In this document: positions 1-5,267 of the stretch, one piece after another
Numbering within the stretch: position 1 is the first letter of the stretch
How the letters are laid out: the number at the start of each line of letters is the position of its first letter
NCBI GenBank assembly: GCA_938036585.1
Contig: CALHQN010000309.1
Location: 1-6,578 of the forward strand
Reading direction: 5' to 3'
DNA length: 6,578 nt
Origin: an uncultured Campylobacter sp.
Lineage (GTDB): Bacteria > Campylobacterota > Campylobacteria > Campylobacterales > Campylobacteraceae
Notes under the pieces: model-generated
Databases searched by the model: none
What the model saw: only the letters and a program-made list of their open reading frames with translations
Told to the model about the DNA's origin: nothing
Program-made: the position numbers and the translations under genes

Positions 1-398
1 TGCTAGAAACAAGGGGCGTTAGCGGCGATGGATACGAGGTTGCTAAGCAAAACGGCGTCTGGCTAACGGAGCGAGGCAGCACCTTTGGCTACGGAAATTT
101 AGTCGTAGATATGCGAAATTTGGTGCTGATGAGAGAGTTTGCGCCCGTGATTTTCGACGCGACGCATAGCGTGCAGATGCCAAGCGCTCTTGGTGAAAAA
201 AGCGGCGGTGACGCGAAATTTGTGCCGTATCTGGCGCGAGCTGCGGCAGCTGCCGGCGTGGACGGATTTTTCTATGAGACGCACATAAATCCTTGCGAGG
301 CGCTTTGCGACGGGCCGAATATGCTAAATTTGGATGAGCTAGACGCAAATATCGCTCAAATTTTTAAGATAAAAGACGCCCTAGGTGATGCAAACTAA
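1..398 (+). CDS. kdsA: KdsA, 3-deoxy-8-phosphooctulonate synthase (3' part only)
   Basis: This is the C-terminal half of KDO-8-phosphate synthase, which condenses phosphoenolpyruvate with arabinose-5-phosphate in the cytoplasm to start KDO synthesis for the LPS inner core. The reading frame is open from position 3 to the TAA at 396-398; the start lies upstream of the window. Recognisable family blocks in order are [16 protein letters not shown] (about 69-116), [11 protein letters not shown] (about 153-185), the [20 protein letters not shown] block and then CDGPNML (about 307-327). The internal ATG at 111 lies inside the conserved [11 protein letters not shown] block, so it is not the real start. 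The CDGP motif is, as I recall, typical of the metal-independent class, but the deciding N-terminal residue is outside the window. Its end overlaps the next gene by 11 nt, so it probably heads or joins the operon. Confidence 0.96.
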   Translation, partial: LETRGVSGDGYEVAKQNGVWLTERGSTFGYGNLVVDMRNLVLMREFAPVIFDATHSVQMPSALGEKSGGDAKFVPYLARAAAAAGVDGFFYETHINPCEALCDGPNMLNLDELDANIAQIFKIKDALGDAN

Positions 399-717
399 GG
401 GCTTTTTGTGGATATTGCTTGGTGCACTGGCTGAATGTGGCTGGGCATATGGGCTAAAGCATGCCGTGAACGTACCAGAGATCGCGCTAACTGCGATGCT
501 CGTTTGCGTTAGCTTTACATCTTTTATAATGGCGATGAAATACTTGCCCATTAGCATCACATATACCGTGTTTGTGGGGCTTGGGGCGTTTTTCGTCGTG
601 ATCGCCGAGATCGTGAGCGAATTTCGCGCGAGCGGCCAGACGCCAGATCTCTTGCGGCTATTTTTCATAGCGACGCTGATCGCGGGCGTGCTGGGGTTAA
701 AAAGGCTAAAATCTTGA
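388..717 (+). CDS. ykkC: SMR-family exporter subunit, YkkC-like
   Basis: This is a 109-residue, four-helix inner-membrane protein of the small multidrug resistance family. The essential TM1 glutamate is E16, in the block [14 protein letters not shown]19 and the GLKHA motif match the Gdx/YkkC branch, and TM3 carries [16 protein letters not shown], comparable to the VFTGLG...LSEIV segment of B. subtilis YkkC. Positive charges lie at the N-terminus, in loop 2 (K51) and in the C-terminal KRLK, which favours both ends in the cytoplasm. The start is ATG 388; a GTG at 385 is directly upstream in frame and would add one residue. It starts inside kdsA and overlaps the partner gene by 4 nt. Family knowledge: YkkC works only with YkkD, and substrates include guanidinium-type cations or toxic cations. 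The actual substrate here is unknown. Confidence 0.9.
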   Translation: MQTKGFLWILLGALAECGWAYGLKHAVNVPEIALTAMLVCVSFTSFIMAMKYLPISITYTVFVGLGAFFVVIAEIVSEFRASGQTPDLLRLFFIATLIAGVLGLKRLKS

Positions 718-1037
718 CGCACGTTTTGGCTCTTTTGGCGGCCGGGTGTTGCGAGGTCTCGGGCGTGTTTTTTCTAACCAAATTTCAAAAAAGCTTTGGC
801 GTGAAAAAGGCGGCGAATTTTTTGATTTTGGTCGCAAATTTCGCCATTTCTCTCTGGCTTTTGAGCTATGCGATGCAGGCTATGCCGATGTCGGTGGCGT
901 ACGCGATCTGGACGGGCATCGGAGCGGTCGGAGCCGTGGGTATCGGGATAGTGTTTGATAAAGAAAAAATGAGCGTGCAAAAGGCGTTTTATCTATCGCT
1001 AATAACGCTAAGCGCGGTAATGTTAAAAATAATCTAA
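714..1037 (+). CDS. ykkD: SMR-family exporter subunit, YkkD-like
   Basis: This 107-residue four-helix membrane protein is the partner of the preceding SMR gene. TM1 contains the essential glutamate E14 in [10 protein letters not shown]; the block [20 protein letters not shown] continuing into IGAVGAV (about 49-75) and the ending SAVMLKII closely follow B. subtilis YkkD. Lysines cluster in loop 1 (K23, K26, K31, K32) and loop 3 (K84, K86, K90), the reverse of the preceding subunit, which predicts an N-out topology and an antiparallel heterodimer. The start is TTG at 714, overlapping the upstream TGA as TTGA. This rare start with stop-start coupling suggests the two subunits are made in fixed ratio. 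The stop lies 11 nt before the ribH start. An ATG in another frame at 746 is not a real alternative. Confidence 0.9.
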   Translation: MTHVLALLAAGCCEVSGVFFLTKFQKSFGVKKAANFLILVANFAISLWLLSYAMQAMPMSVAYAIWTGIGAVGAVGIGIVFDKEKMSVQKAFYLSLITLSAVMLKII

Positions 1038-1048
1038 AAGGAGAAACC

Positions 1049-1519
1049 ATGAAAATAATCGAAGGAAATTTGGCTCTAAAAGGCGGTGAGAAGGTAGCCA
1101 TAGTGGGCGCTAGGTTTAACCACATCATCACCGATAGGTTGGTCGAGGGCGCGAGGGACGCGTTTTTGCGCCACGGCGGAGACGAGAAAAATTTGAGCTT
1201 GATTTTAGTGCCGGGCGCGTTTGAGATACCTATGGCGCTTGAAAAGGCTCTAGCTAGCGGTAAATTTGACGCTATTTGCTGCGTGGGAGCGGTGATACGC
1301 GGCTCTACACCACACTTTGACTACGTGAGCGCCGAGACGACCAAAGGCATCGCAAACGTGACGCTAAAATACGGCAAGCCGGTGACATTTGGCGTACTAA
1401 CGGTAGATAGCATCGAGCAAGCCATCGAGCGAGCAGGCTCAAAGGCTGGAAATAAGGGCTTTGAGGCGATGACGGGCGTGATCGAGATGCTAAGCTTATA
1501 TAAAAATTTGGAGGCGTAA
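1049..1519 (+). CDS. ribH: RibH, 6,7-dimethyl-8-ribityllumazine synthase
   Basis: Lumazine synthase joins 5-amino-6-ribitylaminouracil with 3,4-dihydroxy-2-butanone-4-phosphate, the penultimate step of riboflavin synthesis, usually as a pentamer or 60-mer capsid. The length of 156 residues is normal. Visible motifs are RFN (22-24), PGAFEIP (55-61), [14 protein letters not shown] (80-93) with the catalytic histidine H89, and the phosphate-binding end [18 protein letters not shown] (120-137) with R128. The ATG at 1049 has the strongest Shine-Dalgarno in the operon, AAGGAG at 1038-1043 with a 5-nt spacer. This suggests that translation initiates afresh here after the SMR pair rather than depending on coupling. 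The neighbour nusB begins 1 nt after the stop. No FMN riboswitch is visible or expected at this internal operon position. Confidence 0.98.
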   Translation: MKIIEGNLALKGGEKVAIVGARFNHIITDRLVEGARDAFLRHGGDEKNLSLILVPGAFEIPMALEKALASGKFDAICCVGAVIRGSTPHFDYVSAETTKGIANVTLKYGKPVTFGVLTVDSIEQAIERAGSKAGNKGFEAMTGVIEMLSLYKNLEA

Positions 1520-1520
1520 A

Positions 1521-1916
1521 ATGGCGACTCGTCATCAGGTCAGGCAGGCCGTCGTTTCGCTACTCTACGCGCGCGAAATGGGTAGCTGCAGCGAGGAGTT
1601 CGTCGAGGAGTTTTTAGAAGAAAAAAAGATCCGAAACGACCAGCGAAGCCTTGCGCTCTCGCTTTTTCACGGTATTTTGGAGCACGAAGATGAGCTTGAC
1701 GCACTACTAAACGCGCGCCTAAAAGAGTGGAAGATAAACGAGATCGGCAGCATCGAGCGCGCCGTGCTTAGGCTGGGGGCGTACGAGATGAAATTTACCC
1801 CGACCGATAAAGCCGTCATCATAAACGAGGGCATCGAGCTCGGCAAAGAGCTGGGCGGCGACTCGGCGCCGAAATTTATAAATGGCGTGCTAGACGCGCT
1901 AAAGGCTGATCTGTGA
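1521..1916 (+). CDS. nusB: NusB, transcription antitermination factor
   Basis: NusB binds boxA RNA together with NusE (ribosomal protein S10) and helps RNA polymerase read through rRNA operons. The protein is 131 residues, typical for the family, and is cytoplasmic and all-helical. Diagnostic blocks are the N-terminal [14 protein letters not shown] (4-17), [13 protein letters not shown] (78-90), [13 protein letters not shown] (101-113) and [11 protein letters not shown] (118-128). The start ATG at 1521 follows GGAGG at 1510-1514, inside the last codons of ribH. It ends in TGA, which overlaps the GTG start of pyrF by 4 nt. The ribH-nusB pairing is widespread in Proteobacteria. Confidence 0.97.
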   Translation: MATRHQVRQAVVSLLYAREMGSCSEEFVEEFLEEKKIRNDQRSLALSLFHGILEHEDELDALLNARLKEWKINEIGSIERAVLRLGAYEMKFTPTDKAVIINEGIELGKELGGDSAPKFINGVLDALKADL

Positions 1917-2599
1917 AGCTCTGCGTCGCGCTTGATATGAGCTCAAAACAGCAGTGCTTGCAGCTAGCGGAGGGACTTGCGGACTTTTCGGATAAAATTT
2001 GGCTTAAAGTGGGCTTGCGAGCCTATTTGCGCGATGGAGCGGGCTTTATCGAGGAGCTAAAAAAGCTCGGGGATTTTAAAATTTTCCTCGATCTAAAGCT
2101 CTACGACATCCCAAACACGATGGCCGATGCTGCCGAGGAGATCGCTAAGCTCGGCGTCGATATGATAAATGTGCACGCAAGTAGCGGCAAGCGCGCGATG
2201 GCTACGGTGATGGAGCGGCTGAATAAGCTAGCTTCGCGTCCGTTGGTGCTAGCGGTTTCTGCGCTAACTAGCTTTGATGAGACCGAATTTAGCGCGGTTT
2301 ACGATCAAAATTTAAGCGATGCCGTGCGAAAATTTAGCGTGATGAGCTACGAAGCGGGGCTTGACGGCATGGTCTGCTCGGCATTCGAGAGCCGCCTGAT
2401 AAAGGACGCTACGAGCGCAAATTTCATCACTCTCTGCCCTGGCGTAAGGCCGTTTGGCGAGAGTGCGGTAGATCAAAAGCGAGTGGCGGATCTGGACGTC
2501 GCGCGCAAGGCGGGGGCTGATTTTATCGTGGTCGGTCGCCCGATCTATCAGGCACAAAACCCGCGCGAAATTTGCGAACGAATTTTGGGGCAAATTTAA
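1913..2599 (+). CDS. pyrF: PyrF, orotidine 5'-phosphate decarboxylase
   Basis: PyrF decarboxylates OMP to UMP, the last step of de novo pyrimidine synthesis, as a cytoplasmic TIM-barrel dimer. The length of 228 residues is typical. The substrate aspartate D8 sits in CVALDM, K32 is in IWLKVG, and the catalytic Asp-Lys-Asp signature is in [12 protein letters not shown] with D60, K62 and D65. The phosphate-binding blocks are PGVRP (176-180) and VVGRPI with R209. The start is GTG 1913 in a GTGA overlap with nusB; starting here keeps the first beta strand KLCVALDMS complete, so I prefer it to any later start. It is the last gene of the operon visible here. Confidence 0.97.
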   Translation: MKLCVALDMSSKQQCLQLAEGLADFSDKIWLKVGLRAYLRDGAGFIEELKKLGDFKIFLDLKLYDIPNTMADAAEEIAKLGVDMINVHASSGKRAMATVMERLNKLASRPLVLAVSALTSFDETEFSAVYDQNLSDAVRKFSVMSYEAGLDGMVCSAFESRLIKDATSANFITLCPGVRPFGESAVDQKRVADLDVARKAGADFIVVGRPIYQAQNPREICERILGQI

Positions 2600-2608
2600 C
2601 GCCAAAAC

Positions 2609-2628
2609 TTGCATAAAATTTGATGCAA
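2609..2628 (+). terminator. weak hairpin after pyrF
   Basis: TTGCAT at 2609-2614 and ATGCAA at 2623-2628 form a perfect 6-bp stem with an 8-nt loop, starting 10 nt after the pyrF stop. It is followed by AAATAATTTTAAG, not a clean run of T. The stem is short and AT-rich, so this is at best a weak intrinsic terminator. I infer the function only from its location. Confidence 0.25.
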
Positions 2629-2748
2629 AATAATTTTAAGTATGGTTTTAGCGCGCAAGAAATTTTAATTAAATCGTTGCAAAAACGCGGCCTGAACGAT
2701 GACCGGGCGCGGCAGCGAGATAAAATTTAGCAAGCTTCGTAGCGCGCA

Positions 2749-2773
2749 CGAATGAAATTTAAAATTTCATTCG
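2749..2773. repeat. 25-nt near-perfect palindrome
   Basis: CGAATGAAATTT at 2749-2760 is followed by a single A and then by its exact reverse complement AAATTTCATTCG at 2762-2773. GCTTCG at 2734-2739 can additionally pair with CGAAGC at 2772-2777. It lies about 45 nt upstream of the small HhH gene and 150 nt after pyrF. It could be an operator for a dimeric regulator, a transcript hairpin or a bidirectional pause site. No T-run follows on the plus strand. Confidence 0.75.
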
Positions 2774-2801
2774 AAGCGACAAGTTTGGCGGAGCTTAAAA
2801 G

Positions 2802-2821
2802 AAATTTGAGGTAAATTTGAG
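2802..2821 (+). promoter_or_regulatory. ribosome binding site and TTG start within a short tandem repeat
   Basis: The nine bases AAATTTGAG occur at 2802-2810 and again at 2813-2821. The GAG of the first copy plus the following GT gives a GAGGT Shine-Dalgarno at 2808-2812. The TTG of the second copy (2817-2819) is the start codon, 4 nt downstream. An in-frame stop at 2796-2798 rules out any longer reading, so this TTG is the only sensible start. Confidence 0.6.
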
Positions 2822-3059
2822 CGATTTTAAGAAAATCCCATATGTCGGCGAGGCGACCGAGGCTGATCTGCTGGCACTCGGCTACGAGGGCATCGCTTCA
2901 TTAAAGGGCGCGGATCCAGATGAGATGTATGAGCGCACAAAGGCGCTCGGGCGCGGCAGCGACAGGTGCATCCTCTACGTGTATCGCATGGTTTGCTACT
3001 ACGCAAATACTCCGCACCCAGACAAAGCCAAGCTGAAATGGTGGCTTTGGAAGGATTAA
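2817..3059 (+). CDS. Cdd1-type helix-hairpin-helix protein
   Basis: This is an 80-residue cytoplasmic protein of the Cdd1 ('pathogenicity locus') family, small proteins with a helix-hairpin-helix fold whose cellular role is unknown. The N-terminal part IPYVGEATEADLLALGYEGI (7-26) is the HhH-like hairpin with the pattern Pro-x-x-Gly-x-x-x-x-x-x-Leu. The C-terminal part has the family signature DRCILYVYRMVCYYAN (49-64) followed by PDKAKLKWWLWKD at the end. The length is near the usual 80-95 residues, so it is intact. Starts other than TTG 2817 would either hit a stop upstream or delete the hairpin (ATG 2925). DNA binding through HhH is plausible but inferred. The gene appears monocistronic, 217 nt after pyrF and more than 600 nt before the next gene. 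The historical name suggests a link to virulence but says nothing about mechanism. Confidence 0.88.
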   Translation: MSDFKKIPYVGEATEADLLALGYEGIASLKGADPDEMYERTKALGRGSDRCILYVYRMVCYYANTPHPDKAKLKWWLWKD

Positions 3060-3254
3060 ATTTACAAATTTGACCCGCGCAAGTCTTTGAAAGCAGACCC
3101 GTTTAAATTTGATCGGATTTGCAAGCAACCGACGCGGTCGTGTTTGCGGCACAAAACGGCATCGCAAAAAACGTAAATTTAACAAGCGCTTTAATGGCGA
3201 CGGCGCAAATTTTATGCGCGAGCTTTGCGAGCACAATGCGATGAAGCGACACAA

Positions 3255-3276
3255 AGAGCGTAAATTTAACGGGCGC
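3255..3276 (+). repeat. 22-nt direct repeat, copy 1
   Basis: This copy begins AGAGCGTAAATTTAAC and ends GGGCGC. It is identical over 22 nt to 3616-3637. Flanks differ immediately outside the match. A looser relative lies at 3172-3189, with two mismatches over 18 nt. Confidence 0.85.
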
Positions 3277-3615
3277 GGCATAGCAGCTAGTGCGAAGTAC
3301 AAACATAGCCGCAATATAAAATTTTGATTTTATTCACAGGCACGCTTTGCGATGAAGCGGCCTGCACGAAATATAAAATCGCTCCGATTTCTGGCAAGCG
3401 CGCGCCGAGCCGTATATGCGTCGTAAATATAAAAGCGGTGACAGTCGGCGTCTTTAGGCGCGCACGGCGCGGTCTTTCACGACGGCAAGGAGCGGCGGCT
3501 GATATTTAATAATCACGCTATGGAGAAAATGAAATAGGCGGCGCGAGTTTTGCTTTTTATGGTAAATTTTACAAACGCGGCGCAGATTCCCGCGCAAGTT
3601 TTACGGGCGGCGCGC

Positions 3616-3637
3616 AGAGCGTAAATTTAACGGGCGC
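3616..3637 (+). repeat. 22-nt direct repeat, copy 2, next to a promoter
   Basis: This copy is an exact match to 3255-3276, 361 nt away. It ends 2 nt before the TATAAT box at 3640-3645 and so would cover the -35 to spacer region of the promoter in front of the DUF3108 gene. A diverged relative sits at 3561-3582 (GGTAAATTTTACAAACGCGG). Confidence 0.85.
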
Positions 3638-3654
3638 CGTATAATTGGGGCGCC
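3633..3654 (+). promoter_or_regulatory. probable sigma-70 promoter with flanking GGCGCC repeats
   Basis: TATAAT at 3640-3645 matches the -10 consensus and would start transcription near 3652, about 25 nt before the ATG at 3677. Two copies of the self-complementary GGCGCC (3633-3638 and 3649-3654) flank it symmetrically. I see no convincing -35, which is common in Campylobacter, where AT-rich upstream DNA replaces it. The paired GGCGCC may be an operator; that is inference. Confidence 0.4.
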
Positions 3655-3676
3655 GCAAAGTGGAAGGACGGTTAGG

Positions 3677-4486
3677 ATGAAATTTTTTGCTACTTTGATT
3701 TTATGCGCGGGCGCGCTTTTTGGCGAGACGATCAGCGCGAAATATGAAATTTCGTTCGGCGTTTTCGGCGCGGTCGGCAGCGCAAATACGCGGCTCGTGC
3801 GCGAGGGCGATCGCTACGAGATCGTCATGGATGCCGTCGCGCAGGGCGTTGCGGGCAGCCTAAGCGGGCAGAGGCGCGAGAGCTTCCGCTCAAAGGGGCG
3901 CGTCGTGGCGGGGCTTTTGATGCCCGATCTCTACGTCCACGAGGTCTCGCGCAAAAAGGGCAAAACTACGAAAAACGAGCGCAAAACCTACGCCTTCGAC
4001 TACGCGCACAAAACGATAAAATTTCAAAAGTTCAAGGGCACGGGCGGCGAGCTACAGCTCGTAAGCGACGAAATTTTACCCTATTTTGCGACGAACGACC
4101 TGCTGAGTTTGTTTTTCAATTTCTCTAAAATCCCGCACTCGGGCGATAAATTTTTCGTCCGAGCCGCGGGCGCAAAAAGCGCCGACGGAAGGATCGACAT
4201 CGAAATGCCGCGCGGAAGCGCCGCCGCAAATATCGCAAGCGAGCTTGGCGTCGCGCCGCCTAGCGAGACGGATGCCAACTCCGACGCAGCGGCAAGTGCG
4301 AAACCTAGCGAGCGTGGCACGGATAAGCAGGCTGCGGCGATTTACGTGGTTTTTATCAACCAGCCGATATTTTCTAGCAGCCGAGGCGAGCTGCACCTGA
4401 GCCTAAACGAGCGCGGTTACGCCGATCGCGCCGTTTTGAAGGACGTGCTGCTCTTCGGCGACATCCGCGCGCGACTCGTGGAATGA
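3677..4486 (+). CDS. exported DUF3108-family protein
   Basis: This 269-residue protein probably belongs to the DUF3108 family of periplasmic or cell-envelope proteins, whose function is not established. A short signal peptide is visible: MKFFATLILCAGALFG, with likely cleavage near residue 16 or 20. The conserved core begins at AKYEISFGVFGAVGSANTRL (21-40), typical of a beta-rich lipid-binding-like fold, and continues through GDRYEIVMDA, RRESFRSKGRVV (66-77), DLYVHEVSRKKGK (84-96) and PYFATNDLLSLFFNF (135-149). Residues about 191-220 are Pro/Ser/Ala/Asp-rich low complexity, after which the final strands AIYVVFINQPIF and HLSLNERGYADRAVL resume. The start ATG 3677 follows GGAAGG at 3662-3667 and a TATAAT box. 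It seems to be transcribed alone; no partner gene is nearby. The family assignment is from pattern recognition, not a search. Confidence 0.82.
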   Translation: MKFFATLILCAGALFGETISAKYEISFGVFGAVGSANTRLVREGDRYEIVMDAVAQGVAGSLSGQRRESFRSKGRVVAGLLMPDLYVHEVSRKKGKTTKNERKTYAFDYAHKTIKFQKFKGTGGELQLVSDEILPYFATNDLLSLFFNFSKIPHSGDKFFVRAAGAKSADGRIDIEMPRGSAAANIASELGVAPPSETDANSDAAASAKPSERGTDKQAAAIYVVFINQPIFSSSRGELHLSLNERGYADRAVLKDVLLFGDIRARLVE

Positions 4487-4831
4487 GATTTGCGCCGCCG
4501 GGTTTTAAAATTTAGACGCGGCTTGAGTTTTGATTTGCGGCTCCGCGCGAGCTTTGGCGGAATAAAATTTCGGCGCGCTAGAAGCTTGAAACACGCCGCG
4601 CAACTCTGCTGCGTAATCTCCTTATCCGGCTCTTGGCAAGTGCGAAATTTCATCGCGGCGACAGGTCTCGAAAACACAGCGCGCTGTATGTCTTTGAGCG
4701 GCGACGCCATAAGATGAGCGTGAATTTTAAGCGCGGCTGCGCGAGCCTTTGAATACAAAATTTACATCGCCCGTCACATACCCTACAGATCAAGCGCGCC
4801 TAGAATTTTAAAATTTTACGCCGCGCGCAGA

Positions 4832-4875
4832 TAGATACAATACTCTATGCACCGTCGACAAAAATGCAGTATCTA
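4832..4875. repeat. 44-nt inverted repeat, possible structured RNA
   Basis: TAGATAC at 4832-4838 pairs perfectly with GTATCTA at 4869-4875, and inside it TGCA at 4848-4851 can pair with TGCA at 4865-4868, leaving a 9-nt bulge and a 13-nt loop. A TACAAT -10-like hexamer overlaps the left arm (4836-4841), with TTTTAC 16 nt upstream at 4814-4819. It could be a hairpin or an operator over a promoter. The evidence is structural only. Confidence 0.35.
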
Positions 4876-4962
4876 AATAAATTTCATCTACTCGAGCGGC
4901 GCAGCATTTTGCCTTGGAAGCGAGCCGAAACGACACGATCTGTTTAGGACGTAACAAACAAA

Positions 4963-4987
4963 CGCTTTAGTAAAATTTTAAAAAGCG
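4963..4987 (+). terminator. AT-rich hairpin
   Basis: CGCTTT at 4963-4968 pairs with AAAGCG at 4982-4987, enclosing the palindrome TAAAATTTTA at 4971-4980. No T-run follows. It may act as a weak terminator or be a by-product of the frequent AAAATTTT word. Confidence 0.2.
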
Positions 4988-5009
4988 CCTAATGCGGCAA
5001 AATTTATCC

Positions 5010-5033
5010 CATGGTTTAAAATTTTATACCATG
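5010..5033. repeat. 24-nt imperfect palindrome
   Basis: CATGGT at 5010-5015 is mirrored by ACCATG at 5028-5033 around TAAAATTTTA (5017-5026), with a single mismatched pair (T5016/T5027). The right arm contains the ATG of the small ORF at 5031. It is a plausible operator-like site. Confidence 0.5.
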
Positions 5034-5258
5034 TCTCCAAACGAACTAAAAACGCGCGCTGCCCAAGTCGCCCGCATACGAGCCGCCAAACTCGAAAGCC
5101 AAACGAAGCCGCCGCCGTATTCGCCCAAAGAAACCGCCGCACTCAGATATTATAAAACGAGCTGTCGCATCCAAATCAAGCAAAGCCGCCGCAATGCAAA
5201 TGACCGCGCTGAATACTCGAAAACGCCGCGCACCCACGCCAGAATAAAGCCGCTTTGA
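5031..5258 (+). CDS. possible small basic protein, unrecognised
   Basis: This open frame would encode 75 residues beginning MSPNELKTRAAQVARIRAAK, very basic, with no membrane segment or known motif. I do not recognise it. In its favour, the codon choice (GCC, CGC, ACG, CCG, GAA, AAA) resembles that of real genes in the window. Against it, there is no Shine-Dalgarno before ATG 5031 or before the in-frame ATG at 4992, and Ala/Arg-rich translations arise easily in this GC-rich DNA. It ends 9 nt before the convergent TenI-like gene. If real, the palindrome over its start would control it. Confidence 0.25.
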   Translation: MSPNELKTRAAQVARIRAAKLESQTKPPPYSPKETAALRYYKTSCRIQIKQSRRNANDRAEYSKTPRTHARIKPL

Positions 5259-5267
5259 AGTCTAAAT

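Larger units (their letters stand above)
3060..3676. other. repeat-bearing intergenic region
   Basis: I recognise no gene in these roughly 617 nt. The open frames present are short, start with TTG, lack ribosome binding sites and give Arg/Lys-rich translations typical of chance. The content is degenerate copies of a GTAAATTTAAC..GCGC motif, an AT-rich inverted repeat (ATAAAAT 3316-3322 with ATTTTAT 3327-3333), and at the right end a probable promoter for the DUF3108 gene. One plus frame reads the repeats as VNLTSA, VNLTGA, VNFTNA and VNLTGA between stops, so a decayed repetitive gene is an alternative. Confidence 0.6.
4487..5267. other. long intergenic region with AT-rich inverted repeats
   Basis: These roughly 780 nt separate the DUF3108 gene from the convergent TenI-like gene. 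The part from 4487 to about 4800 shows no feature I can support; open frames there are Arg-rich and lack ribosome binding sites. From 4800 to 5035 there are several AAAATTTT palindromes and three larger inverted repeats listed separately. The last 240 nt hold a doubtful small basic ORF. No tRNA or known RNA motif is apparent. Confidence 0.6.

Noticed and set aside
300..400. Guanidine (ykkC) riboswitch upstream of the SMR pair
   Set aside because: The upstream DNA is kdsA coding sequence and the first SMR gene begins inside it; there is no room for the leader RNA and no terminator.
3060..3120. Hairpin CAAATTT...AAATTTG after the HhH gene as a terminator
   Set aside because: AAATTT is self-complementary and so common here that such pairs arise everywhere; there is no GC stem or T-run.
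3109..3327. 72-residue plus-strand open frame rich in Arg and Lys
   Set aside because: It has a TTG start, no ribosome binding site and no familiar motif. Its internal similarity (RKFN twice) is only the intergenic DNA repeat read in another frame.
3324..3509. 61-residue plus-strand open frame
   Set aside because: It has a TTG start in an AT-rich inverted repeat, no Shine-Dalgarno and no recognisable sequence; the composition is like the surrounding non-coding DNA.
4490..4717. 75-residue plus-strand frame after the DUF3108 gene
   Set aside because: It has a TTG start without a Shine-Dalgarno and an Arg-rich unfamiliar translation; probably chance.
4417..4758. 113-residue minus-strand open frame overlapping the end of the DUF3108 gene
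   Set aside because: It starts at TTG, overlaps 70 nt of a well-supported gene, and its translation is Arg/Lys/Ser-rich with no family resemblance.
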